Positions 1-9,030 of a DNA stretch of 64,000 nt are shown piece after piece. The DNA comes from Bacteroides sp. GTDB taxonomy: Bacteria > Bacteroidota > Bacteroidia > Bacteroidales > Bacteroidaceae. The position numbers and the translations under genes were made by a program. Numbering within the stretch: the stretch's first letter is position 1; each line of letters begins with the position of its first letter. The stretch spans positions 1-64,000 of the forward strand of contig JAJQFD010000060.1 in the NCBI GenBank assembly GCA_021201335.1. The letters run 5' to 3'. Under the pieces are notes generated by a model that worked only from the letters and a program-made list of their open reading frames with translations, did not search any database and was not told the origin of the DNA.

Positions 1-73
1 CGTACGGTTCGGTGGCGAGTGCTTGGAAACCTACCACTGTGAAAGGTGGCAAGGCGCCGGGTGCTTAGCCTAT
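1..73 (+). mobile_element. 3' end of a group II intron (domain V 3' strand and domain VI)
   Basis: The window opens with CGTACGGTTC, the usual 3' strand of group II intron domain V. After it, GGC-GAGTGCTTGG (about 13-27) pairs with CCGGGTGCTT (57-66), then a single unpaired A at 67, then GCC (68-70), counting G-U pairs. That is a domain VI helix with a bulged branch-point A seven nucleotides from a 3' end at about 73 (…GCCTAT). The 3' exon follows in frame with the YD-repeat protein. The rest of the intron and any reverse transcriptase lie upstream of the window. The fold is read by eye; the exact splice site could be off by a base or two. Confidence 0.8.
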
Positions 74-2749
74 GAAGAAAAAGATAAAGACAGATACTAT
101 GCCTCCATGTGCTATCCGATGGTAGGCTATACCGGTATGCCATTTTCCAGAGATACCCGGCTGGATGGAGAATATGACCTGTTTTCCTGTCTTACCCCCA
201 GTGTTCAGGCGCAGTTTATTATCTCCGATCGGTCACGCATTTATTCAGGGTCGTCAAGAAGAAACCTGAAAGCCACGTTCCTCGATCAGCCCAGACAGAA
301 ACTGGACATTAACTCCAATGAAGCCAATTACATTGAAGGATTTAACCTGACCGACGACCACGGTTTCCGCTATTCTTTTGGCGGCCCACGTCCGGATGGT
401 CGTGGCACACTGGCCGAATTTGGCCCTGACAAAAATCGTGGAATTGATGCGGAGCCCTTATTTGACCGTCCACAGACAGCTTGGCCGTTAACTACCATCA
501 CTTCTCCGTTGAATGAAACCATTCAGTTCACTTACGAAGAAAGCTACAATTACACCCCCGAATACAGGGAGCTCCGTATTTATGATGCCGCACAAGAGGT
601 CAGAAGATCGACTTCAGGCGATCTTCCCTATAGTGAATCTACCTACTACACCGGTTTTGCAGGTGGTGATACCGCTGGCTCTCCTCGAAGCGTTACCTGG
701 CGAATCACCCGGATTGAGTCCGATAAAGAGATCGTCCGGTTTATTCGTTATACGTTTGCCGAAAATAGCGAATTATCCGGTAGCATCAAAGAGATACAAA
801 TTACCAATAAGTTTACCAATCAGCTTTGTAAGACTATTCGGCTGAATTATGACTTGCACTATCCGCATACATTATTAAATAGTGTAACCGTATATGGTTC
901 CGACTCCCGCACTCAGGGCGAAAAGTATAATTTCTCTTATTATCTTCCGAGCGAACCCGTTTTATCAAAACATTATGCCGATCAGTGGGGATTTTACAGA
1001 GAAAGGACGAACGGAAAATACTTCCATTCCGAATTTACTTCGCAAAACTACAAGTATGTTCGAAATTCCTCTTCCAACTCTATCACCGCTTCACCCTTGT
1101 CTCACCAGGCAATTAGCACGTTGGTATATGACCGGACATACAATCTTTCAGGTTACAACCTGTTTTCTTTACAAGAGATCACCTTCCCCACCGGGGGCAC
1201 CACCCGTTACCAGTACGAGCCTCATGAATTCAATAGCTATGCACTTGGTCGTTTTCAACGGGTAAAAGGTGGAGGTCAACGAATCGAAAGTATTATCTCC
1301 GATCCGAAAAACGGCAGCCCGGCAGTTGTTACCAAATTCAAGTATGGAACGAATGAAGATCGCCTGGGTTATACCAACTTCGATTTGAATCATAAAGCTT
1401 TTATGAATGAAATTTATCATGTGAAAGATGAGGGGTTTCATGCCGTCGATCTAGGTGTCCCTACTATTCGTGGTGGAGGAGTTACGATGTGGACGGAACG
1501 TATTTTTCAATCCTCTCCCATCGGTACTGCTTCTCAGGAACTGTTTTGTGTTTCCTATCCTGAAGTAGCTATTTACAGATATGAGGCATCCGGCAATAAC
1601 TTCCTCGGAAAGGTAGTCTCCACCTATTCCATAGATAGAAGATATACGGCAGATTATGTAGCGGCGGGTTGTTCCGGAACTCCGGTGGATTGCTATAGTA
1701 ACTATGCAGGCCCTTACAATATTATCGGTTACAACCCATCGTTTAAACCACAAATACTTACCCGAGCGTGGTATAACAAAAACAATGCGAAAGTAAAATC
1801 TGAAAATTATGTTTACGAGTTCCTGCCACTCGGCCCTGATTCCTTTGATGGATTAAAAGTTTATCAGACAACATTTGCCCATGGGCCTGACGGAAATTGG
1901 TGGCACGAAATAGACAATTACATTGGCTCTTATTACCAAACTCAGCTAATTAGTTATTACACTGGAACCAGACAATTAAAAGAGAAGAAAACTACTTTCT
2001 ACGATAATCCGAGTTTGCCGGTCACGATAGATGAATCATTCCATTATGATGATTTATTCAGATTATCACAAAAAATGATGTCTAATAATGAGTACTTCGA
2101 CGATTCCTTTTACCATTATCCTTCCGGTTCTTCAAGCGTTGAGCAAGTGATGGTCAATAAGAACATGCTTTCCACAGTTATCCAGGAGACAGGTTATCGC
2201 AATGGCTATGAGAAGGATAATATCAGAACCCGATATGGTCAGGATCCCAATCAAACTAAAAACTTCATTTTGCCTACCTCCGTAGAAGGCTACACCTACA
2301 ATGACACCAAAACCCAGATAACCTACGATCTTTACGATAATCAAGGTAATTTGCTCCAATGCACTACAAAAGATGGAGTAATCACCACCTATTTGTGGTC
2401 ATATAAAGGACATTATCCGGTAGCAGAAATCAAAGGAGCTGCCTATAGCACAGTAAGAACGGCATTAGGAGGAGAATCAGAAGTACAACGCATCAGCAAC
2501 AGCACCCTGCTTTCGACAAGTGATCAGCTGAAGATTAATAATTTACGCAGCAATTCCAGTCTGTCAGCGGCATTGATAAATACTTATACCTACCAACCAC
2601 TGGCAGGAATACTAACAGCCACCGATCCGCGTGGAATAACAACCTATTACGAGTATGATGTCCTCAACAGATTGAAACGAGTTTACCTAAAAGAAAACAA
2701 TGTTGAGAAAAACATCGAATCCTACGAGTATAATTACAAAAACCAGTAA
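74..2749 (+). CDS. YD/RHS-repeat family protein, 3' exon of an intron-interrupted gene (5' partial)
   Basis: About 890 residues remain of a large protein with many Tyr/Asp-rich repeats (for example YDLYDNQGNLLQ and YYEYDVLNRLKRVY near the C-terminus), the pattern of YD/RHS shells that wrap a toxin or carry surface domains. The reading frame stays open into the intron, where a TTG at 23 could look like a start, but those first 17 codons are intron domain VI and are not part of the protein. The N-terminus and any signal peptide lie upstream of the window. It ends 10 bp before the signal peptide of the second RHS protein. Two consecutive genes of this kind, an N-terminal YD protein and an RHS-core protein, are common in Bacteroidales, so the two probably act together. 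Expression of the full protein would need intron splicing. Confidence 0.8.
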   Translation, partial: EEKDKDRYYASMCYPMVGYTGMPFSRDTRLDGEYDLFSCLTPSVQAQFIISDRSRIYSGSSRRNLKATFLDQPRQKLDINSNEANYIEGFNLTDDHGFRYSFGGPRPDGRGTLAEFGPDKNRGIDAEPLFDRPQTAWPLTTITSPLNETIQFTYEESYNYTPEYRELRIYDAAQEVRRSTSGDLPYSESTYYTGFAGGDTAGSPRSVTWRITRIESDKEIVRFIRYTFAENSELSGSIKEIQITNKFTNQLCKTIRLNYDLHYPHTLLNSVTVYGSDSRTQGEKYNFSYYLPSEPVLSKHYADQWGFYRERTNGKYFHSEFTSQNYKYVRNSSSNSITASPLSHQAISTLVYDRTYNLSGYNLFSLQEITFPTGGTTRYQYEPHEFNSYALGRFQRVKGGGQRIESIISDPKNGSPAVVTKFKYGTNEDRLGYTNFDLNHKAFMNEIYHVKDEGFHAVDLGVPTIRGGGVTMWTERIFQSSPIGTASQELFCVSYPEVAIYRYEASGNNFLGKVVSTYSIDRRYTADYVAAGCSGTPVDCYSNYAGPYNIIGYNPSFKPQILTRAWYNKNNAKVKSENYVYEFLPLGPDSFDGLKVYQTTFAHGPDGNWWHEIDNYIGSYYQTQLISYYTGTRQLKEKKTTFYDNPSLPVTIDESFHYDDLFRLSQKMMSNNEYFDDSFYHYPSGSSSVEQVMVNKNMLSTVIQETGYRNGYEKDNIRTRYGQDPNQTKNFILPTSVEGYTYNDTKTQITYDLYDNQGNLLQCTTKDGVITTYLWSYKGHYPVAEIKGAAYSTVRTALGGESEVQRISNSTLLSTSDQLKINNLRSNSSLSAALINTYTYQPLAGILTATDPRGITTYYEYDVLNRLKRVYLKENNVEKNIESYEYNYKNQ

Positions 2750-2759
2750 ACGATACATT

Positions 2760-5700
2760 ATGAAACGCTATTATATACTTCTGGCATGGCTGATCCTCAC
2801 AGGAACAGGCCAAGCGTATGCTCAAACCCCTAAGAAGAGCTACATACTGAAACGCACATATCTGCACCAGTCAAATTCTCCCTACCTGGATCAGATAGAC
2901 TATTTTGATGGCTTCGGACGCCCTGAACAAAGTATTCAGAAGGGAATTACCCCGGATAAAAAGGATTTGGTAACCCTTCAGGAATACGACAGTTATGGAC
3001 GGGAATCTGATACCTGGTTGCCGGCAGCTATCCCAGGCAATAATGGAGCTTATGTGGCGACACAAACCATTAAAAACCTGGCTAAAACCACCAACACCAA
3101 TGAAGGACAGGCTGACAGCCATCCTTATACCCGGATCAAATATGAAGACTCTCCCTTAAATCGTGTCCTGGAGAGAACCGGGCCGGGAGCACAGTGGCAT
3201 AACAATGGAAAATCCGTCAAAACCACCTACACAACCAATAGTGGAACTACCGGTGACTTAGCCTGTAAGCATTTCTGGGTTTATAATGAATCTACTGGCT
3301 GCAGAATATGGAAAACCAATTTTTATGCCGACGGCGAATTATTTGTTACCCAAATCACCGATGAAGACGGAAACCGCGTGTATGAATTTAGAAATAAAGT
3401 CAATCAGCTGGTACTTACCCGGCAGTTTAATACAGATGGCAGGTATGACACTTATTATATATATGATGACTATGGCAATCTCTGTTATGTTCTTCCTCCG
3501 CGGGTTATTGAAGAAACCACTGATTTCTCCAACGGAAACGCTATTATGCAAAAGTTGGCTTATATGTACCATTATGATAATGGGCGTCGCTGTATCGCCA
3601 AAAAACTACCTGGTGTCGACTGGATTTATTACATCTACGATCACGCCGATCGGCTGATTTTCACTCAGGATGGCGAAGCACGTGCCAAAGGGCAATGGTT
3701 ATTTAGCATCCCCGACACGTATGGCAGAGTGGCATTAACAGGTACTTGTGGAAATGTGCTGAACTATTTAAGTGAGCCGTTAAATAATAAGATCGTAAAG
3801 GCAACCTGGGCCGGCAATTCAGGTGCCCATCAAGGCTACAACCTTAGCGGTATTAGCTTAACCGGTACAGTAAATGTATTAACTGCCAATTATTATGATA
3901 ATTACAACTTCCTGAGTCTAAGCGGCTGTCCGGCATTGGCTTATGAAACCCCATCATCCGATTATGGTAAACGTTACGATGGAAAATACCAGGGCCTGCT
4001 AACCGGAACTTTTGTAAAAGGAGCGGATGATAATACACTTAAGTTATATACCGCACTGTACTACGATGAAAGAGGAAGGCTGGTTCAAAGCCACCAAAAC
4101 AATCACCTGGGAGGCAAAGACTCGGAGTTCACGGGTTATAATTTCTCTGGTCTGCCATTGAAACAAATGATAAAGCACACCGCCTCCGGAAATACAACGA
4201 TTGAGTATTACGAACAGTCTTATGATCATGTAGGAAGGCCCCGTGTCTCTTCTCACAAGCTGGGCCATGCTGGTGCCTCCACCGCTTATCTGACAGACAT
4301 TCTTTACGATGACTTAGGTCGAAAAATAGCCACACTGGACGGTCCTGATATTGGCACGATTTATAGCTACAATGTGCGTTCATGGTTAAAAAATATCGAT
4401 AATTATTACTTCACCCAGACACTCTATTACAATGACACGTATGCAGGCAGCACTGCCCGTTACAACGGTAATATCTCTGCCATGAATTGGAAAGTGGGTA
4501 ATGAAAGCCTCAGAGGTTATCGCTTTAACTATGACAACCTTTCACGTTTAACTCGGGCAGACTACCTGGTGAATGGTACACTGAACAACAACTATAAAGT
4601 ACCTGTCATTAATTATGATAAGCATGGTAACATTACCGCTCTAGAACGTTGGGGAAAAACAGCCACAGGCTACGGGCTGGTAGATAAATTAACGATGGCA
4701 TATAATGGCAATCAGTTGACTTCTGTAACCGATGCAGGCGTGAAAAATCCAGCTATTAACCTTGGACTGAATGATTTTAAAGACGGTTCTAACGCAGCTG
4801 TACAATACATTTACAACAGAAACGGTGCTCTAACCAAAGATTTAAATAAAGGAATTAGCGAAATAAAATATAATTCACTAAATTTACCCAGTAAGCTTAC
4901 TATCAACAGCATACAGAATAAATACACTTATCTGGCTGATGGTACCAAGCTGAAAGTTACTCATGGATCGGATTCTACAGAATATGTTGGTAATAAGATT
5001 TATGAAAATGGTTCTTTGAAACGTATTTTATTTGCAAATGGCTACATTGATATGCCTTCCAAAATGTATCATTATTATGTGCGGGATCATCTGGGTAATA
5101 ACCGGCTCGTAATGAATAATAACCTGGAAGTAATACAAAAGAATCATTACTATCCCTTTGGGATGACATTCGGTGAAATCTCCAGTACTGAACAGGATAA
5201 GCAACCCTATAAATATAATGGTAAAGAACTGGATCGAAAGAATGGACTGAATTTGTATGATTATTCGGCCAGATATATGGAACCGGCACTGGGAAGGTTT
5301 ACGACGATGGATCCCCATGCTGAGAATTATTATTCGATTAGTCCGTATGCATATTGTGCGAATAATCCGATATCAAGAATTGATCCTACAGGAAAGGATT
5401 GGTGGTCAACAAGTGATCCGGATGAGATATGGAAATTCTGGATGGCATATACTCGTAATCCAGACTTGGGAACTAGGAATGGTTATGATTACGGAAATTG
5501 GGAAAACCGATATACAGACGAAGAAGTGTTAAGTATGATGGGAAACTTAAGCGGCAACTTATCATATAATGATCAAACTAGAAACTTTTACACAAGCTTT
5601 TCGTTTGTAGAAAATAATGAAGTGGTAGTTGTAGGCGTCTCAATTAGTGCCAAGATGGTTTTCACCCATAAGGACGGAGAGGGAGGTTACGCAGTAATAA

Positions 5701-6071
5701 CACCTTTAGCAAATGGTGGATTAACCAACATTTATCCAGAATTTGATATCTTCTTTGCTGGAACCAATATTGGCAGGCACTTAATAAAGGAATTTGTAAG
5801 ATCTCTATTGAGATCAAATTCTACAACTAATACTTTTGATGCAAATAGCAGTGGATTTTCAAAGGTAGCCCGCGGAAATCAAAAAGACGATGGGTTGTCT
5901 AACTTAGATGATTATGAAATTGCCAATGCATTGAAAGGCTTAAAAGGAAAATTATCAAAAGAGCAAAAAGCCTATAAGCAAAGATTGAAAAAAGAAGAAA
6001 AAAGCAGAGAGAAAAGAAATATTCAAAAGAAAAACTCAGAAAAAGGTGTAGGTACAGGTAGACGAAGATAG
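2760..6071 (+). CDS. secreted RHS-repeat protein with variable C-terminal tip (candidate polymorphic toxin)
   Basis: A protein of 1103 aa. The ATG at 2760 is chosen because it begins a clear signal peptide (MKRYYILLAWLILTGTGQAYA, then QTPKK). The N-terminal region (LKRTYLHQ…YFDGFGRPEQ…YDSYGRE) resembles DUF6443, and YD repeats fill the middle. The RHS-associated core lies near residues 820-885 (YYPFGMTFGE, YNGKELDRKNGLNLYDYSARYMEPALGRFTTMDP, SPYAYCANNPISRIDPTGKDWW). After the core the sequence becomes unique: a folded segment of about 150 aa and then a Lys/Arg-rich end (LSKEQKAYKQRLKKEEKSREKR…GTGRRR). In RHS toxins the part after the core is the effector. I do not recognise this tip's activity; its cationic end would suit a nucleic-acid target (inference). 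A small AT-rich gene follows after 4 bp, as expected of an immunity gene. Confidence 0.85.
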   Translation: MKRYYILLAWLILTGTGQAYAQTPKKSYILKRTYLHQSNSPYLDQIDYFDGFGRPEQSIQKGITPDKKDLVTLQEYDSYGRESDTWLPAAIPGNNGAYVATQTIKNLAKTTNTNEGQADSHPYTRIKYEDSPLNRVLERTGPGAQWHNNGKSVKTTYTTNSGTTGDLACKHFWVYNESTGCRIWKTNFYADGELFVTQITDEDGNRVYEFRNKVNQLVLTRQFNTDGRYDTYYIYDDYGNLCYVLPPRVIEETTDFSNGNAIMQKLAYMYHYDNGRRCIAKKLPGVDWIYYIYDHADRLIFTQDGEARAKGQWLFSIPDTYGRVALTGTCGNVLNYLSEPLNNKIVKATWAGNSGAHQGYNLSGISLTGTVNVLTANYYDNYNFLSLSGCPALAYETPSSDYGKRYDGKYQGLLTGTFVKGADDNTLKLYTALYYDERGRLVQSHQNNHLGGKDSEFTGYNFSGLPLKQMIKHTASGNTTIEYYEQSYDHVGRPRVSSHKLGHAGASTAYLTDILYDDLGRKIATLDGPDIGTIYSYNVRSWLKNIDNYYFTQTLYYNDTYAGSTARYNGNISAMNWKVGNESLRGYRFNYDNLSRLTRADYLVNGTLNNNYKVPVINYDKHGNITALERWGKTATGYGLVDKLTMAYNGNQLTSVTDAGVKNPAINLGLNDFKDGSNAAVQYIYNRNGALTKDLNKGISEIKYNSLNLPSKLTINSIQNKYTYLADGTKLKVTHGSDSTEYVGNKIYENGSLKRILFANGYIDMPSKMYHYYVRDHLGNNRLVMNNNLEVIQKNHYYPFGMTFGEISSTEQDKQPYKYNGKELDRKNGLNLYDYSARYMEPALGRFTTMDPHAENYYSISPYAYCANNPISRIDPTGKDWWSTSDPDEIWKFWMAYTRNPDLGTRNGYDYGNWENRYTDEEVLSMMGNLSGNLSYNDQTRNFYTSFSFVENNEVVVVGVSISAKMVFTHKDGEGGYAVITPLANGGLTNIYPEFDIFFAGTNIGRHLIKEFVRSLLRSNSTTNTFDANSSGFSKVARGNQKDDGLSNLDDYEIANALKGLKGKLSKEQKAYKQRLKKEEKSREKRNIQKKNSEKGVGTGRRR

Positions 6072-6075
6072 CATC

Positions 6076-6711
6076 ATGGATAAACTTGATTATAAAAAAA
6101 TACTAGAAGGTAAATCCATTTCAAAGAAAATAGACCTTATTGATGAATATGATTTTGAGGATAATCCGTTGGATTACCAATACATTGTTAAATTTATCAA
6201 GAGGGAAAGTGTATCATCTACAAATGAATGGTATATAATAAGCCTTATAGATTTGGCCGGACAACTTCAATTGAAAGATAAATATTTAATAAAAAATTAT
6301 CTACATTATTTAGAGAAGGGGCACAGCTATTATTTAAAGTTGACAGTATTAGATTACTTAAGTAATATGCTCGTATTTTATAAAGATGAAAATATTGATT
6401 ATTCCTTAATAGCTCATTTATTAGAGAATAAATCAGAGCGATTAGTTGTTAAAATAATAGCTTCTTTAATTCTAATTTTGATCTATCCAAATATGAGAAT
6501 GTATTATTGGGAAAAGATAAAGCAATATATTAAAAAATCTGAAGATTATAGGACTCATATACGATTATATAATTATATCGTATATGATAATATTCCAATA
6601 CCAATCTCAAAAATTAAAGAATACATAATAATAACAGAAAGTAAAACGTTCTCTAATACCAGAGCGGTGCAAGAAGCTTTAAGGAAAATAAGACAATATA
6701 TTGCATACTAA
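6076..6711 (+). CDS. small AT-rich protein, candidate immunity protein to the RHS tip
   Basis: A protein of 211 aa without signal peptide, predicted cytoplasmic and mostly helical. Successive short helices, such as IISLIDLAGQLQLKDKYLIKNYLHYL and LTVLDYLSNMLVFYKDENIDYSLIAHLLENKS, suggest a HEAT-like solenoid. It starts 4 bp after the RHS stop, so the two are co-transcribed. The base composition is visibly more AT-rich than the neighbouring genes, and codons such as AAA, ATA and TTA dominate, consistent with a mobile toxin/immunity cassette. A HEAT-like fold is known among immunity proteins but is not diagnostic. The role is inferred from position and composition only; I recognise no family. 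Confidence 0.75.
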   Translation: MDKLDYKKILEGKSISKKIDLIDEYDFEDNPLDYQYIVKFIKRESVSSTNEWYIISLIDLAGQLQLKDKYLIKNYLHYLEKGHSYYLKLTVLDYLSNMLVFYKDENIDYSLIAHLLENKSERLVVKIIASLILILIYPNMRMYYWEKIKQYIKKSEDYRTHIRLYNYIVYDNIPIPISKIKEYIIITESKTFSNTRAVQEALRKIRQYIAY

Positions 6712-6738
6712 AAAATAATTATGAATCACAACTAGATT

Positions 6739-6776
6739 AGTAGCTATCATTAAGATTCTCTTTTTTGATAGCTACT
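6739..6776 (+). terminator. Rho-independent terminator after the RHS cassette
   Basis: AGTAGCTATCA (6739-6749) and TGATAGCTACT (6766-6776) form a perfect 11-bp stem with a 16-nt loop, followed by a T-rich stretch (TTTCTTAT). It closes the RHS/immunity transcription unit. Confidence 0.75.
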
Positions 6777-6887
6777 TTTCTTATATTTCATCTTCCTTAG
6801 TATTTCTCCCTTTCCCCATCGAACTTCTATCATTTTTCGTTTTTTCTTTCTTTCTTTGCAATACAAAAAAGTACAAAGAGCTGAAAT

Positions 6888-7586
6888 ATGACATTGAAAG
6901 AAAGAATATTCCTGTTAATCAAAAAAGAAGGGTTAAACCCGAATCAGTTTTACATCAAATCCGGATTGGGGAACGGATATCTGGATAAAGTAGGCGCAGT
7001 CCTTCGTAAACCTACCCTCAAAAAAATTGAGGAAACATTTCCACACTGGAATATCGACTGGATAATACAGGAAGAAGGCGAAATGTACCGAGAAGTAAAA
7101 AAAGTACGCGAAATGCCGAATGCAGTTCTTATGGCTGCCAACCATGTAATGTATGTGCCCTTCGTAAACCAGTATGCATACGCCGGATATACAAGCGGAT
7201 ATGCTGATAACACTTATATGGATTCTTTACCCACTATCCCATTCATTGCCGATCATGAAGGCCGCGGAAATTACATTGTTTTCGAAGTGAAAGGAGACAG
7301 CATGAACGACGGCACCGAAGATAGCTATCTGGAAGGAGATAAACTGTTGTGCCGGGAGATCGCCCCTCACCTCTGGGCTGATTCCAAGCTACACATCCGC
7401 AAATGGGATTTCGTAATTGTACATACCGACGGGATTCTTATCAAGCAGATTCTGGATCATGATGTAGAGAATCATACCATTACCATTCACTCTCTTAATG
7501 ACATGTATCCGGACAGAAAAATAGACCTTTGCGATGTCAGACAATTGTTTAATGTCATTGAACTTCAGCGGGCTAAAAGAAGATAA
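6888..7586 (+). CDS. XRE-like HTH / S24 (LexA-like) transcriptional regulator
   Basis: A protein of 232 aa. The N-terminus (about 1-60) is a helix-turn-helix of the phage-repressor type (KERIFLLIKKEGLNPNQFYIKSG). The C-terminal half is an S24 peptidase fold with the nucleophile in GDSMNDG (Ser138) and the general base in GILIKQI (Lys186). LexA/CI-like proteins of this architecture repress genes and can cleave themselves when RecA is active. A possible Ala-Gly cleavage pair is in YAYAGYTS (about 99-100), which is tentative. It is monocistronic, 60 bp before radA and separated from it by radA's own promoter. Next to a recombination gene, a role in DNA-damage response is plausible but unproven. 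Confidence 0.85.
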   Translation: MTLKERIFLLIKKEGLNPNQFYIKSGLGNGYLDKVGAVLRKPTLKKIEETFPHWNIDWIIQEEGEMYREVKKVREMPNAVLMAANHVMYVPFVNQYAYAGYTSGYADNTYMDSLPTIPFIADHEGRGNYIVFEVKGDSMNDGTEDSYLEGDKLLCREIAPHLWADSKLHIRKWDFVIVHTDGILIKQILDHDVENHTITIHSLNDMYPDRKIDLCDVRQLFNVIELQRAKRR

Positions 7587-7596
7587 TTCGACCATT

Positions 7597-7629
7597 TTTG
7601 CTATTCTTTCATATAAAATCGTATTTTTG
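7597..7629 (+). promoter_or_regulatory. Bacteroidetes-type promoter of radA
   Basis: TTTG at 7597-7600 and TATTTTTG at 7622-7629 match the -33 TTTG / -7 TAnnTTTG consensus with 21 bp between them. The radA ATG lies 17 bp downstream of the -7 box, giving a very short leader. Confidence 0.6.
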
Positions 7630-7646
7630 CCTAAAATAAATCACGG

Positions 7647-9014
7647 ATGGCTAAGCAAAAAACGGTATACGTATGTAGTAATTGTGGACAAGATTCGCCC
7701 AAATGGATCGGAAAATGTCCCTCTTGCGGAGAATGGAATACGTATGTAGAAGAGGTTATTCGAAAGGAACCATCCAAACTACGTCCCGTTACTGGATTTG
7801 AAATCGACAAACCTAAACCAGTCATTCTTCGTGACATTGAAGCCGCAGACGAACCACGCATAAACATGCATGATGAAGAGTTGAACCGTGTATTAGGCGG
7901 TGGATTGGTACCCGGATCACTAGTACTCATCGGAGGAGAGCCCGGTATAGGCAAATCAACTCTGGTATTACAAACCGTACTCCACATGCCGGAGAAACGT
8001 ATTTTATATGTTTCCGGTGAAGAAAGCCCCCGTCAGTTAAAGCTGCGGGCCGATCGTTTAAGTGACATGCCTGGCAATTGCTATATTGTATGCGAGACAT
8101 CGCTCGAACAGATATTTGTCCACATCAAAAATATTCAGCCGGAACTGGTTATTATTGACTCTATACAAACCGTTTCAACGGAAACCATTGAATCATCCCC
8201 GGGAAGTGTGTCGCAGGTGCGCGAATGTGCAGCTGCCATATTGCGTTTTGCCAAAGAATCACACGTCCCCGTATTGCTCATCGGACACATTAATAAAGAA
8301 GGAAGTATTGCAGGTCCCAAAGTGTTGGAACACATTGTTGATGCTGTTCTCCAGTTTGAAGGGGATCAGCATTATATGTATCGTATCCTTCGGAGCATAA
8401 AAAACCGTTTCGGTAGCACAGCCGAACTGGGTATTTATGAAATGAGACAAAACGGATTGCGCCAGGTAAGCAATCCTTCCGAACTTTTGCTTTCGCAAGA
8501 TCATGAAGGAATGAGTGGTGTAGCCATTGCCGCCGCTATCGAAGGGGTTCGCCCTTTTCTGATTGAAACGCAGGCACTCGTCAGCTCTGCCGTTTATGGT
8601 AATCCGCAACGTTCAGCTACCGGATTCGATATCCGTCGAATGAATATGTTATTGGCAGTACTCGAAAAAAGAGTCGGTTTTAAGCTGGCCCAGAAAGATG
8701 TTTTCCTGAATATTGCCGGAGGATTAAAGGTAAACGACCCGGCCATCGACCTGGGAGTAATCAGTGCTATACTTTCTTCGAATATGGACGTACCCATCGA
8801 ACCGGGTGTTTGTATGGCAGGCGAAATCGGACTTTCGGGTGAGATTCGTCCGGTAAACCGTATTGAGCAACGAATCAGCGAAGCGGAAAAACTCGGATTT
8901 AAACAATTTATTGTACCTAAATATAATTTACAAGGCATCAACACAAAGAAAACGACGATCGAATTAACTCCCGTAAGAAAAGTAGAGGAGGCTTTCAGGG
9001 CGTTATTCGGCTAA
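7647..9014 (+). CDS. radA: DNA repair protein RadA (Sms)
   Basis: A protein of 455 aa, the usual RadA length. It has the N-terminal zinc finger (Cys10, 13, 24, 27 in CSNCG…CPSCGEW), a RecA-like ATPase with Walker A GEPGIGKST (97-105), Walker B region LVIIDSIQT, the RadA signature KNRFG (252-256), and a C-terminal Lon-protease-like domain without the protease function. RadA is a DnaB-type, ssDNA-stimulated helicase that extends strand exchange with RecA and processes recombination intermediates. It has its own promoter, and the lipoprotein gene follows after 16 bp. Confidence 0.97.
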   Translation: MAKQKTVYVCSNCGQDSPKWIGKCPSCGEWNTYVEEVIRKEPSKLRPVTGFEIDKPKPVILRDIEAADEPRINMHDEELNRVLGGGLVPGSLVLIGGEPGIGKSTLVLQTVLHMPEKRILYVSGEESPRQLKLRADRLSDMPGNCYIVCETSLEQIFVHIKNIQPELVIIDSIQTVSTETIESSPGSVSQVRECAAAILRFAKESHVPVLLIGHINKEGSIAGPKVLEHIVDAVLQFEGDQHYMYRILRSIKNRFGSTAELGIYEMRQNGLRQVSNPSELLLSQDHEGMSGVAIAAAIEGVRPFLIETQALVSSAVYGNPQRSATGFDIRRMNMLLAVLEKRVGFKLAQKDVFLNIAGGLKVNDPAIDLGVISAILSSNMDVPIEPGVCMAGEIGLSGEIRPVNRIEQRISEAEKLGFKQFIVPKYNLQGINTKKTTIELTPVRKVEEAFRALFG

Positions 9015-9030
9015 TCAAACACTAATTGAC

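Noticed and set aside
23..73. Start of the YD protein at TTG 23
   Set aside because: The region folds as intron domain VI; the coding exon starts at about 74.
5800..6071. Assigning the RHS tip to a named nuclease toxin family
   Set aside because: The Lys/Arg-rich end is suggestive but no catalytic motif could be recognised by eye.
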